DNA from: Xanthobacter sp. NM-25
GTDB taxonomy: Bacteria > Pseudomonadota > Alphaproteobacteria > Rhizobiales > Xanthobacteraceae
Direction of reading: 5' to 3'
Assembly (NCBI RefSeq): GCF_022138605.1
Contig: NZ_JACBFS010000003.1
Location: 372,001-436,000, forward strand
Length of the DNA: 64,000 nucleotides
This document shows, in pieces, positions 56,292 to 64,000 of this stretch; within the stretch, counting starts at the first letter, position 1; the number at the start of each line of letters is the position of its first letter. A program made the position numbers and the translations under genes. Under the pieces are notes generated by a model. It was given only the letters and a program-made list of their open reading frames with translations, made no database searches and had not been told where the DNA came from.

Positions 56292-57788
56292 TCAGGTGCC
56301 GCAAAAGGTCTGGTAGTCGCTCATCTGCGGCGGCAGCGCTGCATAGCTGGCAAAACGCGGCTGCTCATCAAAGGGATGAGAGAACAGGCCAAGCAATTCC
56401 TCGAACGGGGCGGTATCGCCTTCCTCGACAGCGGCCACCAGCGCCCATTCCACCAGATGGTTGCGGGGAATGAAGAGGGGGTTCACCCGCTCCATGTCGG
56501 CGCGGGCCGCGCTGCCCGTCCGTCCACCGGCGGCGATGCGCAGGCGCCAGCGCGCCGCCCAGGCGTCGAACGCCTCGCGATCCAGGAACAGGTCGCGCAC
56601 GGCGGCCAGGTTGTCTGCGCTTTCGGCCGCGGCGCCAAGCCGGCGGAAGGTGAGGGTGAAGTCGGCCTTGGCATCCGCCATCAGGGCCAGGAGTTCGAAC
56701 GCGAGCTCGAGGTCGTCCACGTTGCCGTCGGCGAGGCCGATCTTGGCCAGCAGTCCGGCGTGGTAGGCGGCCTTGAAGCGATCGGGGAAGGTGGCGAGCA
56801 GGGCATTGGCCTCGTCCACCGCCGCCGCGCGGTCGTCATTCAACAGGGGAATGAGGCACTCGGCGAGGCGGGCGAGGTTCCAATGGGCGATCTGCGGCTG
56901 GTTGCCATAGGCGTAGCGGCCCATGTGATCGATGGAGCTGAACACCGTGGTGGCGTCATAGCCATCCATGAAGGCGCAGGGGCCGTAATCGATGGTTTCG
57001 CCGGAGATGGACATGTTGTCGGTGTTCATCACCCCGTGGATGAAGCCGATGAGCTGCCAGCGCGCCACCAGGGCGGCCTGGCGGGCCATCACCCCCTCCA
57101 GCAGTGCCGCATAGGGCCGCGCCGCGCCAGCGGCCTCGGGATAGTGGCGGGCGAGGGCATAATCGGCGAGGGCCTTCAGCGCGTCCGTGTCCTTGCGGGC
57201 GGCGAAATACTGGAAGGTGCCGATGCGGATGTGGCTCGCCGCCACCCGCGCCAGCACCGCCCCGGGCAGCGCCCGCTCCCGCCACACCGGCTCACCGGTG
57301 GTCACGGCGGCGAGCGTGCGGGTGGTGGGCACGCCCAGCGCCGCCATGGCTTCGGAGATGAGATATTCGCGCAGCACCGGGCCGAGCGCCGCGCGCCCGT
57401 CGCCACGGCGGGAGAAGGCGGTGGGGCCGGAGCCCTTGAGCTGGATGTCGCGGCGCCGGCCGGCCTGGTCGATCACCTCGCCCAGCAGCACCGCCCGCCC
57501 GTCGCCGAGCTGCGGCACGAACTGGCCGAACTGGTGGCCGGCATAGGCCAGCGCGATGGGCTCGGCGCCCTCCGGCACGTCCACGCCGGCGAACATGGCC
57601 ACGGCTTCCGGGGTGGCCAGCGCCTGCGGATCGAGCCCCAGCTCGCTGGCGAGGGCGGCATTGATCTTGATGAGCCCGGGTTTGGCCACCGGGGTCGGCC
57701 GGCTGGGGGCGAAGAAGCCCTCCGGCAACCGGGCATAGGAATTGTCGAACGGGATATGCAGCGGGCGGGTGTCGGCAATCGCGGTCAT
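56292..57788 (-). CDS. selO: Protein adenylyltransferase SelO (YdiU)
   Basis: Pseudokinase-fold enzyme that AMPylates redox proteins. 498 residues. Conserved features: ARLPEGFFAPSRPTPV, AYAGHQFGQFVPQLGDGRA, QLKGSGPTAFSRRGDGRA, EYLISEAMAALGVPTTR, GVMNTDNMSISGETIDYGPC (metal/ATP residues) and the C-terminal TFCGT, whose Cys replaces the selenocysteine of animal SelO. The frame extends further upstream but the conserved start is ATG at 57788. Middle of a minus-strand trio: protease, selO, carbonic anhydrase. Confidence 0.94.
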   Translation of the reverse strand: MTAIADTRPLHIPFDNSYARLPEGFFAPSRPTPVAKPGLIKINAALASELGLDPQALATPEAVAMFAGVDVPEGAEPIALAYAGHQFGQFVPQLGDGRAVLLGEVIDQAGRRRDIQLKGSGPTAFSRRGDGRAALGPVLREYLISEAMAALGVPTTRTLAAVTTGEPVWRERALPGAVLARVAASHIRIGTFQYFAARKDTDALKALADYALARHYPEAAGAARPYAALLEGVMARQAALVARWQLIGFIHGVMNTDNMSISGETIDYGPCAFMDGYDATTVFSSIDHMGRYAYGNQPQIAHWNLARLAECLIPLLNDDRAAAVDEANALLATFPDRFKAAYHAGLLAKIGLADGNVDDLELAFELLALMADAKADFTLTFRRLGAAAESADNLAAVRDLFLDREAFDAWAARWRLRIAAGGRTGSAARADMERVNPLFIPRNHLVEWALVAAVEEGDTAPFEELLGLFSHPFDEQPRFASYAALPPQMSDYQTFCGT

Positions 57789-57897
57789 CACAAGAGCTTT
57801 CCCCCCGGGCGAAAAGGGGCAGGCCCGGGATCTCAAAGGGCAGGATCTCAACGGCGAAAGGGTGCGCGCTTCCGCGCCCCCTGTCCAGCCGGGTGCC

Positions 57898-59052
57898 TCA
57901 CGGCCTGAGCGGGCGCAGGCCGACGACGCCGGCATCGGCATCATAAAGATAGTCGAAGCCGTTGAGGAACCGCACCGTAGTGTTGATGAACGGCGCGCGA
58001 CGGGCGCGCCGCGAGACCACGATCTCCGCGGGCGCCAGCGGATCGGCGGCATCGCCCGCCGTGAAGCCATAGCGCGGCCCGGCCACGCCGTTCGGGGGCA
58101 CCACCTGCACGGGCGTTCCGGGGGCGAGGCGGGCGTCGGCGCCGCCGCCCGCCAGCAAGCCGGCGGATTGGCTCTCCGGCACGGTGAGGTACATGCGGGT
58201 GACGCCCGTATCCATCAGCAGCGTGCCGCAGGCGGGCGGCTGGCGCCCCGCCAGAGAGAGACAGGCGGGAAGGGGAGCCCATTCGCCGGGGATGTCGGAG
58301 CGGGCGAGAGAGATCCGGGTGAAGCCCTCTTCCGCACCGGTCAATCCCACCTGAACCCCCTGGCGGCTCACCACATAGCCGCGGCGTAGCGCACCCGGTG
58401 CCATGTTGGGGAGGTTCAGGAAAGGGTTCTTCTCCGGCGTGCCCTGGGGCTGGTGGTCCCGTTCGCGGGCGAAACCGATGCCGAGCATGGCCACCCCACG
58501 CGGCTTGTCCCGCGGCGTGCAGTTCCGCGCCGTCTTCAGGCAATCGATGCGGCTCACCGCCAGCACCGGCAGCGGCCGGGTGGTGACGCGCCGCCCGTCC
58601 GCCCCGTGCACGGTGACCGGCGCCACCACATAGCGCCCGCGCATGATACGGCCCGATGAGGAATAGGTGAGGCTGCCGGGGCCGAGATCCGGCAATTGAT
58701 CCAGGTGCGCGATAGAGCTAGCGGAGATGATGACACCGGTGGAGCCGGTATCCATCACCGCCCGGTGCATGGCGCCGCCGATGGAGATCCCCAGGGTGGG
58801 CGGCGCGGTGATGGGGGCGCCCGGCGCTGGGGCATTGAGATAGGGCAGGGTGACGGGCCCGGCCGTCTGCGCGCTGGCCATGGTGGTGGCGATCAACAGG
58901 GCGGCGCCGGCGATGATTGTCGGCGCCGCGGGCGCACGGGCGGCGCCATCCGAGCCCAGGCGGCGCTGTCGGGCGCGGGCGAAGCGGTCGGTCGCCTGGC
59001 CCAGCGCATCGAGGAGGGCGCGAACGGCAACGAGCGATGCGGCGGGCGGCAT
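57898..59052 (-). CDS. Secreted bilobal pepsin-like aspartic protease
   Basis: 384 residues from the ATG at 59052. A hydrophobic segment (about 44-62, ending TMASAQ) looks like an internal signal. Two active-site motifs: MDTGSTGVIIS (Asp101) and LLMDTGVTRMYL (Asp281), 180 residues apart, close to the 183 of pepsin (Asp32/Asp215). GVAMLGIGFA, after lobe 1, and the end INTTVRFLNGFDYLYDAD then GVVGLRPL resemble pepsin's usual ends. Cysteines pair as C171/C178 and C264/C275. A1-type proteases are uncommon in bacteria. The N terminus is uncertain; starts at 59079 or 59160 exist. Confidence 0.65.
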   Translation of the reverse strand: MPPAASLVAVRALLDALGQATDRFARARQRRLGSDGAARAPAAPTIIAGAALLIATTMASAQTAGPVTLPYLNAPAPGAPITAPPTLGISIGGAMHRAVMDTGSTGVIISASSIAHLDQLPDLGPGSLTYSSSGRIMRGRYVVAPVTVHGADGRRVTTRPLPVLAVSRIDCLKTARNCTPRDKPRGVAMLGIGFARERDHQPQGTPEKNPFLNLPNMAPGALRRGYVVSRQGVQVGLTGAEEGFTRISLARSDIPGEWAPLPACLSLAGRQPPACGTLLMDTGVTRMYLTVPESQSAGLLAGGGADARLAPGTPVQVVPPNGVAGPRYGFTAGDAADPLAPAEIVVSRRARRAPFINTTVRFLNGFDYLYDADAGVVGLRPLRP

Positions 59053-59300
59053 GGTGGGTCTCGTCGGCCTGCAGCGCATCGCGCGTGGGGAAGGTCGTGC
59101 CCACAATGGCGCCTGCGCGGCCGGACGTCGATGCCCTTGAGCGCTGCGGTGGCTCGCCATTCCGAGGCCAAGGCGTGCCTTCAAGGGGCGCGCATGCGCG
59201 GAGTGGGATCCATAAACGGCGCTCGACACCCGCAAGGCCGTTGCGGCAGCGGCGCCGGGCTGCTTGTCTGGGGCAGGCCTTCCATCCGCGAGTGACGCTT

Positions 59301-59999
59301 ATGCGCAGCGAGATCACCGGAACCACCCTGCCTGTCCTCACCTTCACCCTGGAGCCCGGAGAAACCGTGCTGGCGGAGCCCGACCGCCTGTCGTGGATGA
59401 CGCCCAATGTGGCGCTGAACACCACCGCGGCCACCGGCGGGGCCGGCGGGCTGTTCTCGGCCATCGGCCGGGCCATATCCGGCGGCGGGCTGTTCATGAC
59501 CGAGTTCTCCGCCCAAGGCGGCGAGGCGCTGCTGGCGTTCGCGGCCACCGTGCCCGGCAACATCATCGAGGCCAAGGTGACGCCCGGCGCGGGCTTCCTC
59601 ATCCATCGCCATGGTTTTCTGGCGGGGGAAATGGGGCTGTCGCTGGCCATCGGCGTGCAGCAGTCGCTCGGGGCCGGCGTGTTTGGCGGCAACGGGTTCG
59701 TGCTGCAGCATGTCACCGGCCAGGGCAGCGCCTTCGTGGAGCTGGGCGGCGAGATCGTCAGCTACACGCTGCAGCCGGGTCAGGAACTGCTGGCCCATCC
59801 CGGCCATGTGGGCATGTTCGAGGAAAGCGTGGCGTTCGAGATCACCACCATCGCCGGGGTGAAGAACGTGCTGTTCGGCGGCGACGGCCTGTTTCTCGCC
59901 CGGCTCCGGGGGCCCGGCAAGGTGTGGCTGCAGAGCCTGACCCCCGCCAAGCTCGCCCACGTCCTTGCCCCCTACCTGCCCACCGGCGGCCAGCACTGA
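59301..59999 (+). CDS. AIM24 / TIGR00266 family protein
   Basis: 232 residues, all-beta AIM24 (DUF124) domain over nearly the full length: VLAEPDRLSWMTPNVAL, GGGLFMTEFSAQGGEALLAFAA, FLIHRHGFLAGEMGLSL, HPGHVGMFEESVAFEI and GLFLARLRGPGKVWLQSL. Function in bacteria unknown; the mitochondrial relative acts in membrane organisation. A GTG at 59292 is also in frame. The divergent partner is the protease gene across 248 bp; the convergent partner is the deacetylase gene, 41 bp between stops. Confidence 0.88.
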   Translation: MRSEITGTTLPVLTFTLEPGETVLAEPDRLSWMTPNVALNTTAATGGAGGLFSAIGRAISGGGLFMTEFSAQGGEALLAFAATVPGNIIEAKVTPGAGFLIHRHGFLAGEMGLSLAIGVQQSLGAGVFGGNGFVLQHVTGQGSAFVELGGEIVSYTLQPGQELLAHPGHVGMFEESVAFEITTIAGVKNVLFGGDGLFLARLRGPGKVWLQSLTPAKLAHVLAPYLPTGGQH

Positions 60000-60040
60000 A
60001 CGCGCGGGGCGGCTCGCGCCAGCTTGCCGCGCGCCAGCGT

Positions 60041-60970
60041 TCAGCCCCGCATGAGCGCGGAAACGTGCGCCGAGGCGGAGGCGGCGAGGCCTTCCAGGTC
60101 ATAGCCGCCTTCCAGCAGGGAGACCACGCGGCCGCCGCACACCCGGTCCGCTACGTCCACCAGCCGGCGGGTGACCCAGGTGAAGTCGGTTTCCACCAGC
60201 CGCAGCGAGGCCATGGGGTCGCGCACGTGGCCGTCGAAGCCGGCGGAGATGAGGATGAGATCCGGGCGGAACGCCTCCAGCCGGGGCAGCACGCGGGTTT
60301 CCATGGCCTCTTTGAACTGGGTGCCGTCGTCGCCCGCCCGCAGGGGCGCGTTGACGATGGTGTCGGCGGTGCCGGTCTCGCCCACCTCGCCGGTGCCGGG
60401 AAACAGCGGCATCTCGTGGGTGGAGCAATACATCACGCTGTTGTCGTCCCAGAAGATCTGCTGGGTGCCGTTGCCGTGGTGCACGTCGAAATCGACGATG
60501 GCGACGCGCTCCGCATTGAATTTCGCCTGGGCATGGCGGGCGGCCACCGCCACCTGGTTGAGCAGGCAGAAGCCCATGGGCTTGCGCGCCTCGCAATGGT
60601 GGCCGGGCGGGCGCATGGCCACGAAGGCGTTGGAAACCTTGCCTTCCATCACCTCGTCCACGGCGAAGCAGGCGCCGCCCACGGCGCGCAGCGCCGCTTC
60701 CCAGCTGCCCGGCGACATGACCGTGTCGGAATCGATGCGCACCAGCCCTTCCTTGGGGCAGGCGCCGCCCATGGCGTCGAAGAAGTCGGCCGGATGCACG
60801 CGGATGATGTCGTCGCGCTCGCCGCGGGGGGCGCTGTCGCGGGCCAGCAGGGAGAACTTCTCCTGCTCGAAGATCCGGTCCAACACGCGCAGGCGATCGG
60901 CCCGCTCGGGGTGGCCGAGCGGCGTCAGATGATTGAAGCCCGACGGATGGGTGACGAGCAGCGTGGTCAT
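60041..60970 (-). CDS. Histone-deacetylase-family (class II) amidohydrolase
   Basis: Zinc-dependent deacetylase/amidohydrolase, 309 residues. Motifs: HPERADRLRVL, AMRPPGHHCEARKPMGFCLLN, zinc ligands DFDVHHGNGTQ and SAGFDGH, and SLLEGGYDLEGLA. Such bacterial enzymes act on acetylpolyamines, acetylated lysine or small amides; the substrate here is unknown. Cytoplasmic. AGGGAGG lies 9-16 bases upstream on the minus strand, and an operator-like inverted repeat lies just beyond. Confidence 0.92.
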   Translation of the reverse strand: MTTLLVTHPSGFNHLTPLGHPERADRLRVLDRIFEQEKFSLLARDSAPRGERDDIIRVHPADFFDAMGGACPKEGLVRIDSDTVMSPGSWEAALRAVGGACFAVDEVMEGKVSNAFVAMRPPGHHCEARKPMGFCLLNQVAVAARHAQAKFNAERVAIVDFDVHHGNGTQQIFWDDNSVMYCSTHEMPLFPGTGEVGETGTADTIVNAPLRAGDDGTQFKEAMETRVLPRLEAFRPDLILISAGFDGHVRDPMASLRLVETDFTWVTRRLVDVADRVCGGRVVSLLEGGYDLEGLAASASAHVSALMRG

Positions 60971-60991
60971 GAAAAGGCCGGCCTCCCTGAG

Positions 60992-61018
60992 ATGCTATTT
61001 TTCTTTGACGAATAGCAT
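60992..61018 (-). promoter_or_regulatory. Operator-like inverted repeat before the deacetylase gene
   Basis: ATGCTATT (60992-60999) and AATAGCAT (61011-61018) are perfect 8-bp arms separated by 11 bases, in an AT-rich patch 22-48 bases upstream of the deacetylase ATG. The spacing suits a dimeric repressor rather than a hairpin. No regulator gene is adjacent. Confidence 0.5.
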
Positions 61019-61087
61019 ACTCCTTGGCCGCCGGCACAGCCTTGAGGCGGCTCAATGATGCCGCCTCTATTTCTCGTGGTGCGGCCT

Positions 61088-61537
61088 TCAGTCGAGGCGC
61101 TTGGAGAAGATCACGCGGGGCTCCTCGATGAAGCCCTCGCGCTCATAGAAGGCGCGCACGGCCGTATTCTCCGGCCGCACCATCAGCATCAGCTTGGGCA
61201 CGGCGCGGGCTTTCAGCCAGTCCTCGGCGGCGCGGCTCAGCGCCCGGCCAAGGCCGCGGCCCCGGTGGGTGCCATCCACCGCAAGATAATAGATCCAGCC
61301 GCGATGCCCGTCGTGGCCCACCATCACCGAGCCGATGACGGCGTCTTCGTGCCTCGCCACCAGAATGGTGGAGTGGGGCCCGCGCCGGGCCAAAGCGATG
61401 TCGGCCTGGGGGTCGTTCCACGGCCGGGTCAGCCCGGCCTCCTGCCACAGACGCACCAGAGCGGCGGTGTCGCCGTCCTCGGCATGGCCGACGGTGGGGG
61501 TGAAATCCGGCGCGGTGGCGAGGGCATGGGTGGTCAT
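61088..61537 (-). CDS. GNAT family N-acetyltransferase (YpeA-like)
   Basis: 149 residues. Acetyl-CoA site in YLAVDGTHRGRGLGRAL, then ENTAVRAFYEREGFIEEPR near the C terminus; LWQEAGLTRPWNDP near the N terminus is typical of the YpeA group. Substrate unknown. ATG overlaps the tsaC stop by 4 bases, so it is translationally coupled to it. Confidence 0.88.
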   Translation of the reverse strand: MTTHALATAPDFTPTVGHAEDGDTAALVRLWQEAGLTRPWNDPQADIALARRGPHSTILVARHEDAVIGSVMVGHDGHRGWIYYLAVDGTHRGRGLGRALSRAAEDWLKARAVPKLMLMVRPENTAVRAFYEREGFIEEPRVIFSKRLD

Positions 61538-62562
61538 GACGGAGACTCGGTGCTGGAGGGGCGGGGCGCGGCGGCCCGGTTCAGACGATCGGCCATGGCT
61601 TCCCCAAGGCCCCTGCGCGGCAGTGGCACCACGGCGATGGCGGGGACGCCGGAAGCGTCGAGGCGGCGCAGCGCGCCGTAAAGATGGGCCGCCGCCTGCG
61701 TGAGATCGCCGGCGGGGCTGAGATCCTCCACCACGGCGGCATTCTCGCTGCCCGGCGGGCGGGCGCCGGCGAAGGTCAGAAGCGCCTCGCCGGGGGCGAC
61801 GCACTGGGCCTCAAGCCGCACGCGGGCGCGCGGCGCATAATGGGAGGCGAGCCGCCCCGGGGAGGCCGGGCGGGCGGCATCCTCGCTGCCGGCGGTGGCG
61901 AGGGGCGCGCCGAGCAGCGCCTCGATGGCCTCGCGGGTCACGCCGCCGGGGCGCAGCAGGTGCGGTGTGGGCGTAGTGACGTCGAGGATGGTGGATTCCA
62001 CCCCCACCGCGGTGGGGCCGCCATCCAGCACCAGATCGATCAGCCCGGCGAGATCGCCCATGACATGGGCGGCGGTGGTGGGAGAGACGTGGCCGGAGCG
62101 GTTGGCGCTGGGCGCCACCACCGGCCCGCCGAAGGCGGTGAGCAGCGCCTGTGCCAGCGGATGGGAGGGCACCCGTAGCGCCACCGTATCGAGCCCGGCG
62201 CGGGCGAGATCGCACACCTTGTCACCGCCGGTGTAGGGCACCACCAGCGTCAGCGGTCCCGGCCAGAAGGCTTCGGCGAGGCGCCGGGCGGTGGCGTTGA
62301 ACGCGCCGAACGCCATGGCCGCCGTCGCGGTTGGCAAATGGGAGATGAGCGGGTTGAAGGCGGGGCGCCCCTTGGCAGCGTAGAGGGCGGCCACGGCCTG
62401 GGGATTGGCGGCATCGGCGCCGAGCCCGTAGACGGTCTCGGTGGGGAACGCCACCAGCCCGCCCGCCGCGAGGCACGCGGCCGCCGCGTCGACGCCTGCG
62501 GCATCGGCGGGAAGCTGGCGGGTGGGGCGGGCCGCTGAAGCGTGGGTCATTCTGGCCTTCAT
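61534..62562 (-). CDS. tsaC: L-threonylcarbamoyladenylate synthase (Sua5 type)
   Basis: First step of tRNA t6A37 formation. 342 residues: a YrdC domain (about 20-210) with AFPTETVYGLGADA, AKGRPAFNPLISH, LRVPSHPLAQALL, APSANRSGHVSPTTAAHV and GGPTAVGVESTILDV, then a linker and a C-terminal Sua5 domain (about 215-335). Length matches Sua5 rather than the short TsaC. In-frame ATGs at 62562 and 62550; the second has AAGG upstream. Confidence 0.94.
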   Translation of the reverse strand: MKARMTHASAARPTRQLPADAAGVDAAAACLAAGGLVAFPTETVYGLGADAANPQAVAALYAAKGRPAFNPLISHLPTATAAMAFGAFNATARRLAEAFWPGPLTLVVPYTGGDKVCDLARAGLDTVALRVPSHPLAQALLTAFGGPVVAPSANRSGHVSPTTAAHVMGDLAGLIDLVLDGGPTAVGVESTILDVTTPTPHLLRPGGVTREAIEALLGAPLATAGSEDAARPASPGRLASHYAPRARVRLEAQCVAPGEALLTFAGARPPGSENAAVVEDLSPAGDLTQAAAHLYGALRRLDASGVPAIAVVPLPRRGLGEAMADRLNRAAAPRPSSTESPS

Positions 62563-62722
62563 GAAACAGCACCTGCGACCAATGGGTCAGCACGTGCGTC
62601 TTGACGAACCGGTTGTATCGCCGCGAATTGGGGCCGGCCGGCGCCTGCGCTTAGAGCGCGGGCCGGTGGTTCGGTCAAGCCGCGCGACGCGCCCCGCGCC
62701 TGCGCCTGTCGAGGAGAGTGTG

Positions 62723-64000
62723 ATGGCCTATCGTGCACCGGTCGAGGACGTATCCTTCTTCCTGAAGACCTGCACCGCTTTGCCCATGTTGATGGAGCAG
62801 GGCCTCATCGATCTCTCCTTCGATGTGGTGGATGCGGTGCTGGAGGAGGCGGGCAAGTTCGCCGCCACTGCCATCGAGCCCTTGGACCGGGTGGCCGACA
62901 AGGAAGGCTGCAGCCTGAAGGACGGGTCGGTCACCACTCCCACGGGCTGGAAGGCGGCCTATACGGCGTGGGCGGAAGCCGGGTGGAGCGCGGTGACAGC
63001 CGAGGAGGAATTCGGTGGCCAGCATCTGCCGACCACCGTCACCTCGGCGCTGACGGAATTCTGGAACACCGCCTCGCCCTCGTTCGGCATCGGCGGCGTG
63101 CTCACCATGGGGGCCATCGAGGCCCTGACCGCCCACGGCACCGCCGAACAGCGCAAGACCTATCTGGAGAAGATGGTGGCCGGCGTGTGGACCGGCACCA
63201 TGAACCTCACCGAGCCGCAGGCCGGCTCCGATCTCGGCGCCCTGCGTGCCAAGGCGGTGAAGCAGGCCGATGGCAGCTACCGCATCTTCGGCACCAAGAT
63301 CTTCATCACCTATGGCGAGCACGACATCGCCGAGAACATCGTCCACCTGGTGCTGGCGCGCCTGCCCGATGCCCCCGCCGGCACCAAGGGCATCTCCCTG
63401 TTCGTGGCGCCCAAATATCTGGTGAATGCGGACGGCAGCCTGGGCGCCCGCAATGACGTGTCTTGCACCGGCATCGAGCACAAGCTGGGCCTGCATGGCT
63501 CGCCCACCTGCACCATGACCTTCGGCGACAAGGGCGAAGGGGCGGTGGGCTACCTGGTGGGCGAGGAGAATCGCGGCCTCGCCTGCATGTTCACCATGAT
63601 GAACAATGCCCGCCTGGCGGTGGGCATCCAGGGGGTCGCCATCGCCGAGCGGGCCACCCAGCGGGCCTTCGCCTATGCCAAGGACCGCCGCCAGGGCAAG
63701 TCGCCGGACTACAAGGGCGAGGGCATGGCGCCCATCATCGATCATCCCGACGTCAAGCGCATGCTGCTGACCATGCGGGCCGAGACCGATGCCGCCCGCG
63801 CCATCTGCCTGATGACCGCCGACGCCCTCGACCGCTCGCGCCGGCTGGCCGATCCCATGGGGCGGGCCACCGCCCTGGCCGAGGCGAGCCTCTTGACCCC
63901 CGTGGCCAAGGCCTTCTCCACCGACATCGGCATCGAGGTGGCCTCCATGGGCGTGCAGGTGCACGGCGGCATGGGCTTCATCGAGGAGACCGGCGCCGCC
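62723..64000 (+). CDS. Acyl-CoA dehydrogenase, DmdC-like (3' end outside window)
   Basis: FAD-dependent dehydrogenase. 426 residues visible of an expected about 595. It starts MAYRAPVEDVSFFL (the extra N-terminal acyl-CoA dehydrogenase domain of the DmdC/FadE-like group). FAD/substrate segments include TGTMNLTEPQAGSDLGALR, FGTKIFITYGEHDIAENI, the middle beta domain TMTFGDKGEGAVGYLVGEENRG and QVHGGMGFIEETGAA. GAGGAG lies 7 bases before the ATG at 62723. Substrate (medium/long-chain or methylthio-acyl-CoA) cannot be told. Confidence 0.92.
   Translation, partial: MAYRAPVEDVSFFLKTCTALPMLMEQGLIDLSFDVVDAVLEEAGKFAATAIEPLDRVADKEGCSLKDGSVTTPTGWKAAYTAWAEAGWSAVTAEEEFGGQHLPTTVTSALTEFWNTASPSFGIGGVLTMGAIEALTAHGTAEQRKTYLEKMVAGVWTGTMNLTEPQAGSDLGALRAKAVKQADGSYRIFGTKIFITYGEHDIAENIVHLVLARLPDAPAGTKGISLFVAPKYLVNADGSLGARNDVSCTGIEHKLGLHGSPTCTMTFGDKGEGAVGYLVGEENRGLACMFTMMNNARLAVGIQGVAIAERATQRAFAYAKDRRQGKSPDYKGEGMAPIIDHPDVKRMLLTMRAETDAARAICLMTADALDRSRRLADPMGRATALAEASLLTPVAKAFSTDIGIEVASMGVQVHGGMGFIEETGAA

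Overview
The window is 64 kb of GC-rich, densely coding chromosome from an alphaproteobacterium of the Hyphomicrobiales (Rhizobiales), most likely Xanthobacteraceae (Xanthobacter/Azorhizobium/Ancylobacter-like). This rests on conserved gene runs (nuoN-birA-rnj-mce-DUF1467-proS-lolC-lolD; rpsB-tsf-pyrH-frr-uppS-cdsA-dxr-rseP-bamA-lpxD-fabZ-lpxA-lpxI-lpxB, then gltA), the short prolyl-tRNA synthetase, the long C-terminal tail on ribosomal protein S2, LpxI in place of LpxH, and a Bradyrhizobium-type cyclic beta-glucan (ndvB/ndvC) locus. No IS element, prophage, CRISPR array, rRNA or tRNA was seen.

Layout. 1-8.8 kb: end of the complex I operon, biotin ligase, RNase J, methylmalonyl-CoA epimerase, ProRS and lipoprotein export (LolC/E, LolD). 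9.0-11.5 kb: ExbB-ExbD-TonB energiser. 11.7-17.5 kb: glyA-nrdR-ribD-ribE-ribH-nusB-thiL. 17.5-19.7 kb: minus-strand accessory patch with a half-size EamA transporter and two paralogous sulfotransferase-like genes. 19.9-23.4 kb: dnaE. 23.6-38.5 kb: a long translation / isoprenoid / outer-membrane assembly / lipid A run. 38.7-40.8 kb (minus): citrate synthase and MobA. 40.9-46.6 kb: beta-glucan locus made of a GH17-GT2 synthase, a small four-cysteine periplasmic protein, a GH17 membrane enzyme and a small membrane protein. 46.8-51.4 kb: glmU, glmS and a membrane GGDEF protein. 51.9-53.0 kb (minus): a Cys-repeat secreted protein and an OmpA-domain protein. 53.6-55.4 kb: rpsA. 55.4-59.1 kb (minus): alpha-carbonic anhydrase, SelO and a pepsin-like aspartic protease. 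59.3-64 kb: AIM24-like protein, HDAC-family deacetylase, GNAT acetyltransferase, TsaC/Sua5 and the start of a DmdC-like acyl-CoA dehydrogenase.

How the genes fit together. Most of the window is envelope biogenesis plus core information processing. UppS, CdsA, BamA, RseP, LpxD/FabZ/LpxA/LpxI/LpxB, LolCDE, ExbBD-TonB and GlmU/GlmS together supply undecaprenyl carrier, phospholipid precursor, outer-membrane proteins, lipid A, lipoprotein sorting and UDP-GlcNAc. The glucan locus adds a periplasmic beta-glucan.

The less ordinary items are a bilobal pepsin-like protease (two DTG motifs 180 residues apart), a protein with two identically spaced four-cysteine repeats next to an OmpA-domain gene, the duplicated sulfotransferases, a hairpin-rich non-coding stretch before proS ending in a strong terminator, a 17-bp perfect inverted repeat over the stop codon of the GGDEF gene, and an operator-like inverted repeat before the deacetylase gene. 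I did not find a clear, wholly new multi-gene system.
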